Shown: positions 17,628-26,974, counted from the stretch's first letter. The stretch: 64,000 nt of DNA from Comamonas terrigena NBRC 13299 (GCF_006740045.1 NZ_AP019749.1:701001-765000); one strand, 5' to 3'. Made by a program: numbers and translations. Notes: generated by a model not told the origin, from the letters alone.

Positions 17628-18602
17628 ATGCGTGCAGAACCTTCCCATACCGACCTTGCGCAGGCTGCGCAGTGGTACGCATGCCTGCGTGATGGCTCTG
17701 CCAGTGCCGCCGACCGCGCGGCCTGGCAACGCTGGCTGGCGTCGGCAGACGCGCATGCCGCCGCCTGGCGCTACGTCGAAGACATCAGCCGGGCCTTCGA
17801 GCCGGTCCGGACCTTGCCGAACCCCCGCGCGACAGCGGACCATCTCTCGACAGCCGACCAGCGGTTGCGCACACGCCGGCGCGTCCTGGCCAGCCTGGGC
17901 ATTCTGGCCAGCGGCGGTGTGGTCGGGGCCATGGGCTGGCAGCAGGCCTGGCTGCCAGCAGAAGTGATGGCATGGGGGGCCGACCATCGCACTGCCACTG
18001 GCGAATTGCGGCAGCTCACGCTGGCCGATGGCAGCTTGCTGTGGCTCAACACGGCCAGCGCGGTCGACATCCGGTTCGACACCGATGAGCGCCGCATCGT
18101 TCTGGTGGCGGGGGAGATCTTCGTCGAGACGGCCCAGGACCACCGGCCGCTGCGGGTCTACACACCCGACGGCCAGATGCGTGCCCTGGGCACGCGCTTC
18201 AACGTCCAGATGACCGCAGCGGGAACGCAGCTGGCGGTCTATCAGGGGGCGGTGGAAGTCCGGACCTTCGCCACCGGTGCTACGCGCATCGTGCCCACGG
18301 GCCAGCAGACCCTGTTCACCGCACAGGCCATCGCACCGCTGGAGTCCGGGGATGCCGCACGCGAGGCCTGGACGCAGGGCAGCTTCGTGGCCGACAACCT
18401 GCCGCTGCGCCTGTTCGTGCAGGAACTGCGCCGCTACCGCAGAGGACACCTGGGCCTTGCCGACTCCGTGGCCGATTTTGCCGTCTACGGCAACTTCCCC
18501 CTGCACGACACCGACCGTGTCCTCCAGATGCTGGCCGCCACGCTGCCGATACGCATCGCACAGCCCATCGCATGGTGGACCACGATCGAAGCGCAAAGCT
18601 GA
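17628..18602 (+). CDS. FecR-type anti-sigma factor / sigma regulator
   Basis: Transmits receptor occupancy from the periplasm to the FecI-type sigma factor. The ATG at 17628 has AGGA upstream; an alternative TTG at 17604 overlaps the sigma stop (TTGA) and would add 8 residues. The N-terminal DUF4880-like anti-sigma domain (AAQWYACLRDG...AWQRWL) is followed by one TM helix at about residues 85-105 and a periplasmic FecR domain (L-A-D-G-S-L-L-W-L-N-T-A-S; G-E-I-F-V-E-T-A; ALGTRFNV) plus a C-terminal STN-like part. It has 324 residues, the usual size. The cognate receptor is the next gene. Confidence 0.94.
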   Translation: MRAEPSHTDLAQAAQWYACLRDGSASAADRAAWQRWLASADAHAAAWRYVEDISRAFEPVRTLPNPRATADHLSTADQRLRTRRRVLASLGILASGGVVGAMGWQQAWLPAEVMAWGADHRTATGELRQLTLADGSLLWLNTASAVDIRFDTDERRIVLVAGEIFVETAQDHRPLRVYTPDGQMRALGTRFNVQMTAAGTQLAVYQGAVEVRTFATGATRIVPTGQQTLFTAQAIAPLESGDAAREAWTQGSFVADNLPLRLFVQELRRYRRGHLGLADSVADFAVYGNFPLHDTDRVLQMLAATLPIRIAQPIAWWTTIEAQS

Positions 18603-18802
18603 ATGTGAAAAATATTTCGGAAACCGGTTCCGGGTTTGGGCGGCTCGCTGGTTACTCCTGACAAGAAGACATCTTTCGCCGTTGCGCTGCTACCCCAGGA
18701 CGATCTGCACGTTGGCATATTGCATGCCTGCCCAGGCAATCAGATGGATGGTGATTTGTGGTCTTCGCTCCGTCGAACACCTCTTTTCGGAACCTGCCGT
18801 CC

Positions 18803-21328
18803 ATGCCATTACGCACCACAACGCGTGCTTCCACGCCACGCCACCAGAACGCCATCCAGCATCTGGGTATTCCGCTGCTCATTCTCGGCGCCGCGATCGG
18901 CGTTGCCACCCATGCGCCTGTGGCGCATGCACAGCCTTCCACCGCTGCCCAGGGCGTGCGCAGCTATGACATTCCGGCAGGTCCGCTGAGCCAGGCGCTC
19001 ACCCGCTTCTCGCGGGAAGCGGGGATCTATCTGGCAGGCAACAGCCGCATGGCCGAAGGCAAGCAAAGCCAGGGGCTGCGGGGCAGTTACAGCGTGCATG
19101 CCGGGCTGTCGGTGTTGCTCGCGAACACCGGGATCGAAGCCCATGTCCTGCCCGATGGAAGCTACGGCCTGCGGGCCGTCCAGGCTGCCGCGCAGGACAG
19201 TGCGGACGGCTCTGCCACGCTCGGTGCGGTGACCGTCACCGGAAACGCCATACGCACCGGCGACACCGAGGGATCCGGCAGCTACGCGGCCACCGGCCCG
19301 CTCACCACCGCCACGCGCTTGCCTATGACGCTGCGCGAGACCCCGCAGTCCATCAGCGTGATGACGCGCCAGCGCATGGACGATGAAGGCATCGACAGCA
19401 TCGAGACCGTGCTGGACCGCACGCCGGGGATTTCCGTGCAGAACATTGGCGCCAGCCGGTTCTCCATCCTGTCTCGCGGCTATGACATCGACAACTACCA
19501 GTACGACGGCATTGTCACGGCCACCGATATCGTCTCCCAGAACATTCCCCAGTCGCAGGCCGACCTCGCCATCTACGATCGGGTGGAAGTGCTGCGCGGC
19601 GCAGCAGGCCTGCTGACGGGAGCAGGCAATCCGTCCGGGACGATCAATCTGGTGCGCAAGAAGCCGACCCGTGAGTTTCAGGGGTACGCCAGCCTGAGTG
19701 CCGGGAGCTGGGACCACGGCCGTGCGGAAGTCGACCTTGCCGGTCCGCTGAATGCCTCCGGAAGCCTGCGTGGCCGCATGGTGGCTGCGCATGAGCAAGG
19801 CGGTACGCACATCGACTGGTACAAGCAGAAGAAGAGCGTGCTGTACGGGGTGCTGGAGGCCGACCTGACGCCCCAGACCTTGCTGACCGTGGGGCTGGAT
19901 TACCAGCACTCCGATCCACGGGGCCAGTCCTCCACAGGCCTGCCGCTGTTCTACAGCAATGGCGAGCAAACGGATTTCAGCGCTTCGAAGAATGCGGCGG
20001 CCCGCTGGAAGCGCAACGAGATGGACGTCTATAACGCGTTCCTGAAACTGGAGCACAGCCTGGACAATGGCTGGAAGCTGGGCCTGACCGCCAACCACAT
20101 GCGCGGCAAGCGCGACTTCTCGGGGGCAGATGCCAGCTGGGGTTTTCCCAACCAGCAGACGGGCGACGGTGTACGTCTGTATGGCGGACTGGGCTCTGCC
20201 ACCCAGCGGCAAAGTGGGTTTGATGCCCAGGTGCAAGGCCCGTTCGAGCTATTCGGACGCAGGCATGAGGCGGTTTTCGGCTTCAACTGGTCCGACTTCA
20301 AGAACTTCCACGAACCCCAGCAGGGGGCGGGCATCGAAGGCCGCTATGTCAACATCTACGACTGGAACAACGAGACGGCCGGTCCCGCCATCACCGGTAC
20401 CAAGCTCTATGACTATGACGGCTGGCAAAAACAGAGCGGTGCGTATGGTGCAGTGCGTTTCAAGCCGCGCGACGATCTGACCTTCATCGCCGGAGCCCGG
20501 GTCAGCAACTACCACTACCGGCTTGCGCTGGCCTATACCGCAGCGGCCTCCGCGCGTTTCAACCGGACGACCCGGATGGAAGAGTCCAATGTGGTCACAC
20601 CTTACGCCGGCGTGGTCTATGACCTCAACCGCGTGCATTCGGTCTATGCCAGCTACACCAGCATCTTCAAGCCGCAAAGCAACCGTGACCGCTATGGCAA
20701 TGTGCTGGACCCGCGCGATGGCGACAACTACGAGATCGGCCTGAAAAGCGATTGGCTCGGTGGCAAGCTCAGCAGCACCGTCGCGTTGTACGAGATCCGG
20801 CAGAACAACCTGGCGGAAGCCGACAGCGGTCAGACCGTGCCGGGCACCTCTCCGGTCGAGGCGGCTTACCGTGCGGTCCAGGGAGCCAAGACCCGGGGCA
20901 TTGACCTGGAGGTGAATGGCGAACTGGCACGGGGCTGGCAGCTCAGCGCCAGCTACAGCTATGGCACCACGGAAGATGCCAGCGGCCAGCGTATCCGCAC
21001 CACCTTCCCGCAGCAGATGGCCAAACTCTGGACCAGCTATCGCCTGCCTGGCGACTGGAGCAAGTTGACCGTGGGCGGCGGCGTCAACTGGCAGGATCGC
21101 ATCTATTACACCGCGACCTCGTCGGGGCTCGCCTTGCGAGGCCAGCAGAAGGCCTATGCGGTGGCCAATCTGATGGCACGCTATGAGATCAACCCCAAGC
21201 TATCGGCCACGCTGAACTTCAACAACATCTTCGACAAGAAGTACCTGCAAGGTCTGGATACCACGTTCTACACCGGTATCTATGCGCCAACGCGCAATGT
21301 CCAGCTGACCATGCGTTACGCCTTCTGA
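18803..21328 (+). CDS. TonB-dependent siderophore receptor with STN signalling domain
   Basis: Outer-membrane transducer of about 841 residues that imports a ferric siderophore and signals to FecR. The ATG at 18803 gives a signal peptide ending V-A-H-A-Q; an in-frame GTG at 18758 is less likely. The STN domain occupies about residues 50-105 (Y-D-I-P-A-G-P-L-S-Q-A-L-T-R-F), followed by a TonB-box region (LGAVTVTG), the plug (R-E-T-P-Q-S-I-S-V-M-T-R-Q-R-M-D) and the barrel ending in Phe (TMRYAF). The class is FpvA/FoxA/FhuE-like; the ligand is not determinable. The 200-bp gap before it may contain the FecI-dependent promoter. Confidence 0.95.
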   Translation: MPLRTTTRASTPRHQNAIQHLGIPLLILGAAIGVATHAPVAHAQPSTAAQGVRSYDIPAGPLSQALTRFSREAGIYLAGNSRMAEGKQSQGLRGSYSVHAGLSVLLANTGIEAHVLPDGSYGLRAVQAAAQDSADGSATLGAVTVTGNAIRTGDTEGSGSYAATGPLTTATRLPMTLRETPQSISVMTRQRMDDEGIDSIETVLDRTPGISVQNIGASRFSILSRGYDIDNYQYDGIVTATDIVSQNIPQSQADLAIYDRVEVLRGAAGLLTGAGNPSGTINLVRKKPTREFQGYASLSAGSWDHGRAEVDLAGPLNASGSLRGRMVAAHEQGGTHIDWYKQKKSVLYGVLEADLTPQTLLTVGLDYQHSDPRGQSSTGLPLFYSNGEQTDFSASKNAAARWKRNEMDVYNAFLKLEHSLDNGWKLGLTANHMRGKRDFSGADASWGFPNQQTGDGVRLYGGLGSATQRQSGFDAQVQGPFELFGRRHEAVFGFNWSDFKNFHEPQQGAGIEGRYVNIYDWNNETAGPAITGTKLYDYDGWQKQSGAYGAVRFKPRDDLTFIAGARVSNYHYRLALAYTAAASARFNRTTRMEESNVVTPYAGVVYDLNRVHSVYASYTSIFKPQSNRDRYGNVLDPRDGDNYEIGLKSDWLGGKLSSTVALYEIRQNNLAEADSGQTVPGTSPVEAAYRAVQGAKTRGIDLEVNGELARGWQLSASYSYGTTEDASGQRIRTTFPQQMAKLWTSYRLPGDWSKLTVGGGVNWQDRIYYTATSSGLALRGQQKAYAVANLMARYEINPKLSATLNFNNIFDKKYLQGLDTTFYTGIYAPTRNVQLTMRYAF

Positions 21329-21354
21329 TGGCCCTGAGCGTGGAGTCACCGCTG

Positions 21355-22992
21355 ATGAAAGCCAATCTGCGTCAATCCATGTCCTGGCTCCACACCTGGG
21401 TGGGGCTGGTGGCCGGGTGGGTGCTCTTCTTCGTCTTTGCCACCGGCACGCCCGGCTACTTTCAGCAGGAAATCACGCGCTGGATGCAGCCCGAGCGCCC
21501 CTTGGTGCGCGCAGAGATGGCCCAGCCGGTGCCGGCCGCGCAGCTGCTGGCCCTGGCCCTGGACCGGCTCGAGAAAGTGGCTCCCGCCGCAGCCAGCTGG
21601 CGCATCACGCTGCCACATGTGTCCTTGAACCCGCGCGGGTGGCAGGAGCTTGCCATCCGCTGGGAGGACATGCCCCAGGCCGGCCGTGAGCGGGGGGCCA
21701 GCGGCAACGAAGTCCTGGATCCCCAGACCGGGGCGGTCCAGTCGCATGGCATCGAGCCACGCGGCACCCACGGGGGGCTGGGCCTGTACCGCATGCACTA
21801 CGAGCTGCGCTACATGCCGTTCGACTGGGCCGTACGCATTGTGGGCCTGTGCACCATGCTGATGCTGCTGGCCATCATCAGCGGCGTCATCACGCACAAA
21901 AGAATCTTCAAGGATTTCTTCACGTTCCGGCCCAACAAGGGCCAGCGCAGCTGGCTGGATGCGCACAACGCGCTCAGCGTGATGGCGCTGCCGTTCTTTC
22001 TGATGATCACCTACAGCGGCCTGGTGTTCTTCCTGTTCCTCTACATGCCGGCAGGGCGCGACATGCTCTACGGCAGCGGCCCCATGGCCAACAAGACCTA
22101 CTACGACGAACTGCTGGACCGCGTCCACGAGCGTCTTCCCGTCCAGCGGCCCCGTGCAGATCTGGCTGCACTGGTGGCGCAGGCGCAGAGCCAATGGGGC
22201 GGGGCTGGCGTGGGCAGCGTGACGCTGGAGCACCGGAAAGGGGAAGCGCCGGTGATCACCGTTGCGGGCATGCACCAGGGCAGTGTCGATTTCTTCAATC
22301 CCCCCCGATTGCGTTTCGACGCGAACACGGCAGCACCGCTGGCCGAGGAGCTGGTTGCGGGTGGCAGTGCCCGCAAGGTCCAGGTTGTCACGCTGAATCT
22401 GCACGAGGGCCTTTTTGCCGATATCTGGGGCCGCTGGCTGTACTTCCTCGCAGGCCTGGCGGGGTGCGCCATGATCGCCACCGGCATGGTGCTGTGGGCC
22501 GTCAAGCGCCGCAGGCACCATCTGAGTCTGGCGGGGGAGTACCGCGAGCCTCTGGGGCTGCGTCTGGTGGAAACACTCAATGTCGCCACCATCGCCGGCC
22601 TGCCCTTGGCCATCGCCGCCTACTTCTGGGCCAACCGCCTGCTGCCCATCGGCATGGCGGGGCGGGCCGACTGGGAGATCCATATGCTGTTTGCCGCATG
22701 GCTGGCCGCGTTGTTCTACGCCCTTGCGCGGCCTTTGGCACGTGCATGGATCGAGCTGTGCGGGCTCGCTAGCGCGGCCTACCTGGCCGTACCGCTGCTC
22801 AACGCCCTCACCACCGACCGCCATCTCGGGCGCAGCCTGGCTTCCGGCGACTGGGTCTTCGCAGGTTTCGATCTCACGATGCTGGCGCTGGCCGCTGTTC
22901 TGGCATGGATGGCCGTGAAACTGCGGCGCCGCCTGGCCGTGACTGAGCAAGGTCTGCCAGCGGGGCAGGCCCTTGACAAGGAGGGCGCATGA
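21355..22992 (+). CDS. PepSY domain membrane protein (siderophore-locus reductase-like)
   Basis: 545 residues. The ATG at 21355 has GGAG 9 bp upstream and gives the family-typical start MKANLRQSMSWLHTWVGLVAGWVLFF; an alternative ATG at 21328 overlaps the receptor stop. PepSY-associated TM proteins have about four to six TM helices with conserved His residues near membrane faces (LHTWVG; the M-H-Y-E-L-R-Y segment; the D-A-H-N-A-L-S segment). Related proteins (PiuB, FoxB, FsvB-like) are thought to act in inner-membrane ferrisiderophore reduction. The end overlaps the DUF3649 start (ATGA), so the genes are coupled. Confidence 0.9.
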   Translation: MKANLRQSMSWLHTWVGLVAGWVLFFVFATGTPGYFQQEITRWMQPERPLVRAEMAQPVPAAQLLALALDRLEKVAPAAASWRITLPHVSLNPRGWQELAIRWEDMPQAGRERGASGNEVLDPQTGAVQSHGIEPRGTHGGLGLYRMHYELRYMPFDWAVRIVGLCTMLMLLAIISGVITHKRIFKDFFTFRPNKGQRSWLDAHNALSVMALPFFLMITYSGLVFFLFLYMPAGRDMLYGSGPMANKTYYDELLDRVHERLPVQRPRADLAALVAQAQSQWGGAGVGSVTLEHRKGEAPVITVAGMHQGSVDFFNPPRLRFDANTAAPLAEELVAGGSARKVQVVTLNLHEGLFADIWGRWLYFLAGLAGCAMIATGMVLWAVKRRRHHLSLAGEYREPLGLRLVETLNVATIAGLPLAIAAYFWANRLLPIGMAGRADWEIHMLFAAWLAALFYALARPLARAWIELCGLASAAYLAVPLLNALTTDRHLGRSLASGDWVFAGFDLTMLALAAVLAWMAVKLRRRLAVTEQGLPAGQALDKEGA

Positions 22993-23291
22993 GCCATCCG
23001 GACACCCTCCCGCTGCGGTACCGGCTGGCCGTGGCCTCCCGGGTGCTGGCGGCAGCCCTGGGCGGCTACGCCGTGGCTGCGGCTTCGACCCGGCTGCTCT
23101 CGCTGACCTGGCCTGCGCCGCCTGCCCAGGCCGTCATGTGGGCCAGCATGCTCAGCTTTGTTATCTGGGCCGTTGCCGTGCTCTGGGTGTTTGCCACCCG
23201 CAGCGCCTGGCGCGCCTGGTGGGGCCTGTCGGCTGCGACGGGCCTGGTGGCCCTGGCGGAGTGGCTGCAGAGAGCAGGTGGCGGGGTATGA
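22989..23291 (+). CDS. DUF3649 small membrane protein
   Basis: 100 residues, three hydrophobic helices, with the DUF3649 pattern LAAALGGYAVAAA followed by AVLWVFATRSAWRAW. A strong ribosome site (AGGAGGG) precedes the ATG, which overlaps the PepSY stop; its own stop overlaps the next ATG. This family occurs almost only beside siderophore receptors and PepSY proteins. Its biochemical role is unknown. Confidence 0.85.
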   Translation: MSHPDTLPLRYRLAVASRVLAAALGGYAVAAASTRLLSLTWPAPPAQAVMWASMLSFVIWAVAVLWVFATRSAWRAWWGLSAATGLVALAEWLQRAGGGV

Positions 23292-24142
23292 ACCATGTCC
23301 TCTTGAGTGCGGTGCACCTGGGCATGCTGGGGGTCAGCGGCCTGGGTTTGGCGGGCCTGGCGCTGGCGACGGACCGCCATGGTGCCCACCTGCTGGGCCA
23401 TCAACCCACAACGGGGCAACGCCGGTGTGCGCAGGTGGTTGGCTGGCTGCTGCTGGCGACCGCCCTGGCATGGAGTGTGGCCACGCTGGGTGCGGGCATC
23501 GGCGTGACGCTGTGGCTGGGCTGGCTGGGCCTTGCGGCCTGGTGCCTGATCTTCGCGTTGCCCCAATGGCCGTGGCAGCCAGTGGAGCCCCAGCGCACTG
23601 CGCGGCGCGCGGCAGAAAAGAACATCCCTGCCGCTCCCGTGCCCCTGCGGGACACCCGCGTACGCCGGTGGTGTGCAGGGTTCGCGCTGTGCGCCACGCT
23701 GGTGGCTTTCACGGCGCTGCTGTGGCAGGAGCAGATCCATGACCAGTCGCAAAGGCGTGTGCTGCAAGGCAAGGTGGGGCCCTGGAGCTTCACCCTGGAA
23801 GAGGCCGACCAGAAGCCCCCGGAGCTGGTGGCGATGGACATCCCCATGAAAACCTTCCATCTGCGGTTCTGCGAGGCCTGCGACCCAGAGATCCGCCAGG
23901 TCACCTTGAAGGTGAACCGGCCGCGCAACACTGGCAGCACGGGGATGGCGTTCATGGGCCAGCGCTGGGAACGCAAGGTGGAAATCCCTCTGCCAGACAC
24001 ACTGCGGGCGGAGAGCGAACTCTGGTTGACGGTGGTCGGCAAGGACGCCAGCGTCTACCAGTCGGCGTGGCGCATGGACCATGTGTCGCCGTCGACGGTG
24101 CAGTGGTTTGAGCAGCAAAGGAAGTCCCATGCAATACCGTGA
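23288..24142 (+). CDS. DUF3325 membrane protein fused to an uncharacterised periplasmic domain
   Basis: The ATG at 23288 overlaps the DUF3649 stop (ATGA). Residues 1-~95 match DUF3325: L-A-T-D-R-H-G near residue 30, then G-W-L-L-L-A-T-A-L and LWLGWLGLAA. A linker and a further TM helix (about 128-146) lead to a predicted periplasmic domain (about 150-284) with a CxxC (C-E-A-C, 195-198) and beta-rich sequence. DUF3325 proteins are usually about 110 residues, so the extra 170 residues are a fusion. The reading frame is clean, with no sign of frameshift. The gene probably assists ferrisiderophore handling; the CxxC invites a redox or metal role, which is speculation. Confidence 0.82.
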   Translation: MNHVLLSAVHLGMLGVSGLGLAGLALATDRHGAHLLGHQPTTGQRRCAQVVGWLLLATALAWSVATLGAGIGVTLWLGWLGLAAWCLIFALPQWPWQPVEPQRTARRAAEKNIPAAPVPLRDTRVRRWCAGFALCATLVAFTALLWQEQIHDQSQRRVLQGKVGPWSFTLEEADQKPPELVAMDIPMKTFHLRFCEACDPEIRQVTLKVNRPRNTGSTGMAFMGQRWERKVEIPLPDTLRAESELWLTVVGKDASVYQSAWRMDHVSPSTVQWFEQQRKSHAIP

Positions 24143-24500
24143 ATCCGCCGTCGCCATGCTGCGCTGGAGCTGTGCCGTTGCTGCGCTGCTGTGCACTGCA
24201 GCGCAGGCCCATGAGCCCGTGGCACGCTGTTTTCTGCTGGATGACAGCACGGTCCGCTGCCGCGGGGTGACGAATGACGGGGATGAGATGCCTGGGGCCA
24301 GAATGGACGTTATCGGCCATGATGGACGCACCCTGCTGCAGGGCACACTCAGCGCACAGTCCACCCTGAGCTTTGCCCGGCCGGCGCAAGCGTTCTATGT
24401 GCTGTTCGAGATCGGCCCGGGTCTGCAGACCATCGTTGAGCAGGACGAGATCCGGGCGCAGACCACCCGGCAGCGCAAAGCGCCATGGCTGCGGCCGTGA
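24129..24500 (+). CDS. Small exported protein of siderophore locus, unknown function
   Basis: 123 residues. The ATG at 24129 overlaps the end of the preceding gene. A signal peptide (MLRWSCAVAALLCTAAQA) is followed by a compact beta-rich domain with two Cys near the start (R-C-F-L-L-D-D-S-T-V-R-C) and a PAQAFYVLFEIGPG segment resembling the carboxypeptidase-like/DUF4198 fold. It is the last gene of the siderophore operon. I do not recognise a named family with confidence; a metal- or siderophore-binding role would be inference from position. Confidence 0.72.
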   Translation: MQYRESAVAMLRWSCAVAALLCTAAQAHEPVARCFLLDDSTVRCRGVTNDGDEMPGARMDVIGHDGRTLLQGTLSAQSTLSFARPAQAFYVLFEIGPGLQTIVEQDEIRAQTTRQRKAPWLRP

Positions 24501-24532
24501 TGGCCGCACGGCCGACAGTCGCGGGCTTCAGC

Positions 24533-25510
24533 CTAGCGCTGTCGGCACTCAATCCCCATTTGCTCGAGCAGCTCATTGCGTTCGAGCTTGAACTGATCGC
24601 TGGTCGCATGCAGCCATTGGCGCAAGTGCTCGTTGGTGTCTGTTGACTTCTGCCCGCTGATGAAGCGGTAGCTGGCCTTGGACTTCACGGCACAGGGGAA
24701 GGGCGCCACGAGCCGCCCGCTCTTGAGTTCGTCATACACCAGGGCCAGACGGCCCATGGCGATACCTTGTCCCGTGAGCGCCGCCACCATGGCCAGCTGC
24801 GAGAGGTTGAAGTACACCCCGCCGGGCTTGCTGGGCGGTGCGTCCATCGCCTCCAGCCAGGTGTTCCATTCGACGTTCTGCGTGGCGCTGTGCCAGGGGT
24901 TTTCGTCGTGCAGCATCATGCCCGGCGCGACGTCGGCAATGCTGCGGATGTCCGGATGGCGGGCCAGGAACTCGGGCGTGGTGACGGGGATGATCCATTC
25001 GTCGAGGAACATCTCCTCGTTCAGGTCAACGTAATGCCCGGGGTCGAAGCGGATGCCGGCCTGGATGCCGCTCAGGCCCATGCCGACGCGGTCGAGCATG
25101 TGGTATTCGCCATAGATGCGCACCGTGACGCCTGACTTGCCCTGCAGCAGATCGCTCACGCGCGGCGTGAGCCAGAGCATTGCGAAGGAGGGCGAGCAGC
25201 TCAGGTTCAGCGGTGCGTTGGTGCTGCGCTGGTCACGCCGCAATTTTCCCACGGCCTGGTTCAGCGTCTCGAACGACTGCTCGGAGACCAGTGACAGCCG
25301 CGCCCCCTCGCGCGTCAGCGACAGCGATTTCCCCTCTCGGTAGAACAACGGCACACCCAGATATTCCTCCAGCTTCTTCACTTGCTGGCTGACCGAGCCC
25401 TGCGTGACATGCAGCTCCTTGGCCGCGAGCGTGAAGCTGTTGTGCCTGGCCACGGCGTCAAAGCACCTGAGCCAGGTGAGCAGCGACGGCGATAGATGGT
25501 TGGTGTTCAT
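24533..25510 (-). CDS. LysR-family regulator divergent from dsdA (GcvA/DsdC-like)
   Basis: 325 residues. The ATG at 25510 gives an N-terminus typical of the GcvA/DsdC branch (SLLTWLRCFDAVARHNSFT...V-T-Q-G-S-V-S-Q-Q-V-K-K-L-E). The C-terminal effector domain is complete. The gene is divergent from dsdA; in enterics DsdC, a LysR protein, activates dsdA in response to D-serine. A perfect inverted repeat TGACAAG-N5-CTTGTCA in the shared promoter (25532-25550) is a plausible operator. It is therefore the probable regulator of the dsdA/peptide-transporter operon. Confidence 0.92.
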   Translation of the reverse strand: MNTNHLSPSLLTWLRCFDAVARHNSFTLAAKELHVTQGSVSQQVKKLEEYLGVPLFYREGKSLSLTREGARLSLVSEQSFETLNQAVGKLRRDQRSTNAPLNLSCSPSFAMLWLTPRVSDLLQGKSGVTVRIYGEYHMLDRVGMGLSGIQAGIRFDPGHYVDLNEEMFLDEWIIPVTTPEFLARHPDIRSIADVAPGMMLHDENPWHSATQNVEWNTWLEAMDAPPSKPGGVYFNLSQLAMVAALTGQGIAMGRLALVYDELKSGRLVAPFPCAVKSKASYRFISGQKSTDTNEHLRQWLHATSDQFKLERNELLEQMGIECRQR

Positions 25511-25531
25511 TGATGAAACTAATGAATGGAT

Positions 25532-25550
25532 TGACAAGGTTGACTTGTCA
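25532..25550. promoter_or_regulatory. LysR-type operator in dsdA divergent promoter
   Basis: Perfect inverted repeat TGACAAG-GTTGA-CTTGTCA, 22 bp from the LysR start and 86 bp from the dsdA start. It contains a T-N11-A core, as expected for LTTR sites. Binding by the adjacent regulator is inferred. Confidence 0.68.
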
Positions 25551-25636
25551 CATATGCATATCGTCCACAGAATGCAATTTCTGTTGCTTGGGTGTTGATC
25601 GCTTGCAAGTGCTGAATTTATATGGGGAAAACACCT

Positions 25637-26974
25637 ATGTCGCAGGATGATGAAGAAGTTTTCAGCCAGGTTTCAACGCTGTGGATCAATGCGGGATGTG
25701 TGCCGGAGCCACCTGCTTCAAAAACTTCTGACATTATTATCAGTGATGTTGAAAAAGCGGAGCAGCGCTTGGCGCGCTTCGCCCCCTTGCTCGCCACGCT
25801 GTTCCCCGAGCTTGCACAAAGCGGTGGCATCGTGGAGTCGCCCTTGTGCGCGCTGCCGCCTGCGGTGATCGGTGCGGGGCCGTCGTTGCCTGGCAGCTTC
25901 TGGGTCAAGGCAGACCATCAGCTTGCGGTGGCCGGCTCGGTGAAGGCCCGTGGCGGCTTCCATGAAGTACTGGAGTTCGCCGAGCAGGTGGCACGGGACA
26001 ACGGCTTGCTGGTGGGCGAGCACGGCTACCAGACCCTGGGCTCACCGGCTGCGCGCGAGGTGTTCTCGCACTACGAGGTGGCTGTCGGATCCACGGGAAA
26101 TCTGGGCATGAGCATCGGCACCATGTCGGCTGCGCTGGGTTTTCGCGCAACGGTGCACATGTCGGCCGAGGCCAAGGACTGGAAGAAGCGCAAGCTGCGC
26201 AGCCATGGCGTGACGGTGCACGAATATGAGGGCGACTACGGTCAGGCGGTGGCCAAGGGGCGTGAGCTGGCGAAGGCCAATCCGATGTGCCACTTCGTGG
26301 ATGACGAGCATTCGCTCTCGCTCTTCAGCGGTTATGCCGTGGCGGCGCTGCGCCTGAGTGCTCAGTTTGCTGCGCAAGGCATTGCCGTGGACGAGGAGCG
26401 CCCCTTGTTTGTCTACATCCCCTGCGGAGTGGGCGGGGCCCCGGGCGGTGTGTGCTACGGGCTCAAGCATGTTTTTGGGGCAGCGGTGCACTGTTTTTTC
26501 GTGGAGCCAGAGGACTCGGCGTGCTTTCTGGTGCAGATGCAGAACCCGGACAAGCCAGGTATCAGCATCTACGACGCGGGTCAGCACAATCGCACGATTG
26601 CCGATGGCTTGGCAGTGCCGCGAGCGTCGGAGCTGGTGTACCCGCTGATGCGGGAGCGCCTCGCCGGTGTGGCCGTCACGTCGGACGAATGCATGCATGC
26701 GGACGTGTGGCGCATGCAGTCGCTGGCGGGGTTCAAGGTGGAACCATCGGCAGCCGCTGCGGTCAGCGGGCCGCGTGCGCTGCTGCAATCCGAAGCGGGC
26801 CAGCGCTACATCGCGGAGCAGGGCTTGCAGGCACGGATGTTGCGGGCGAATCACATTGTCTGGACGACCGGCGGGGCGCTGATGCCGGGCGACGAATACG
26901 AGGCCCTGCTGCTCGAAGGCGAGCGCGCCAGCGATCGGCTGTTTGGCGCACTGGCCGACACGGGTGGCAACTAG
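25637..26974 (+). CDS. dsdA: D-serine ammonia-lyase (D-serine dehydratase), PLP enzyme
   Basis: Converts D-serine to pyruvate and ammonia; acts on some D-threonine in characterised homologues. It is a fold-type II PLP enzyme of 445 residues. The PLP lysine lies in AGSVKARGG (about Lys103), followed by the glycine-rich phosphate loop VGSTGNLG and the late I-P-C-G-V-G-G-A-P-G-G-V segment typical of DsdA. The ATG at 25637 is preferred because GGGGAA lies 7 bp before it; an ATG at 25622 has no ribosome site. It is the first gene of an operon with a peptide ABC transporter and an M81 peptidase, which suggests D-serine is released from an imported compound. Confidence 0.94.
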   Translation: MSQDDEEVFSQVSTLWINAGCVPEPPASKTSDIIISDVEKAEQRLARFAPLLATLFPELAQSGGIVESPLCALPPAVIGAGPSLPGSFWVKADHQLAVAGSVKARGGFHEVLEFAEQVARDNGLLVGEHGYQTLGSPAAREVFSHYEVAVGSTGNLGMSIGTMSAALGFRATVHMSAEAKDWKKRKLRSHGVTVHEYEGDYGQAVAKGRELAKANPMCHFVDDEHSLSLFSGYAVAALRLSAQFAAQGIAVDEERPLFVYIPCGVGGAPGGVCYGLKHVFGAAVHCFFVEPEDSACFLVQMQNPDKPGISIYDAGQHNRTIADGLAVPRASELVYPLMRERLAGVAVTSDECMHADVWRMQSLAGFKVEPSAAAAVSGPRALLQSEAGQRYIAEQGLQARMLRANHIVWTTGGALMPGDEYEALLLEGERASDRLFGALADTGGN

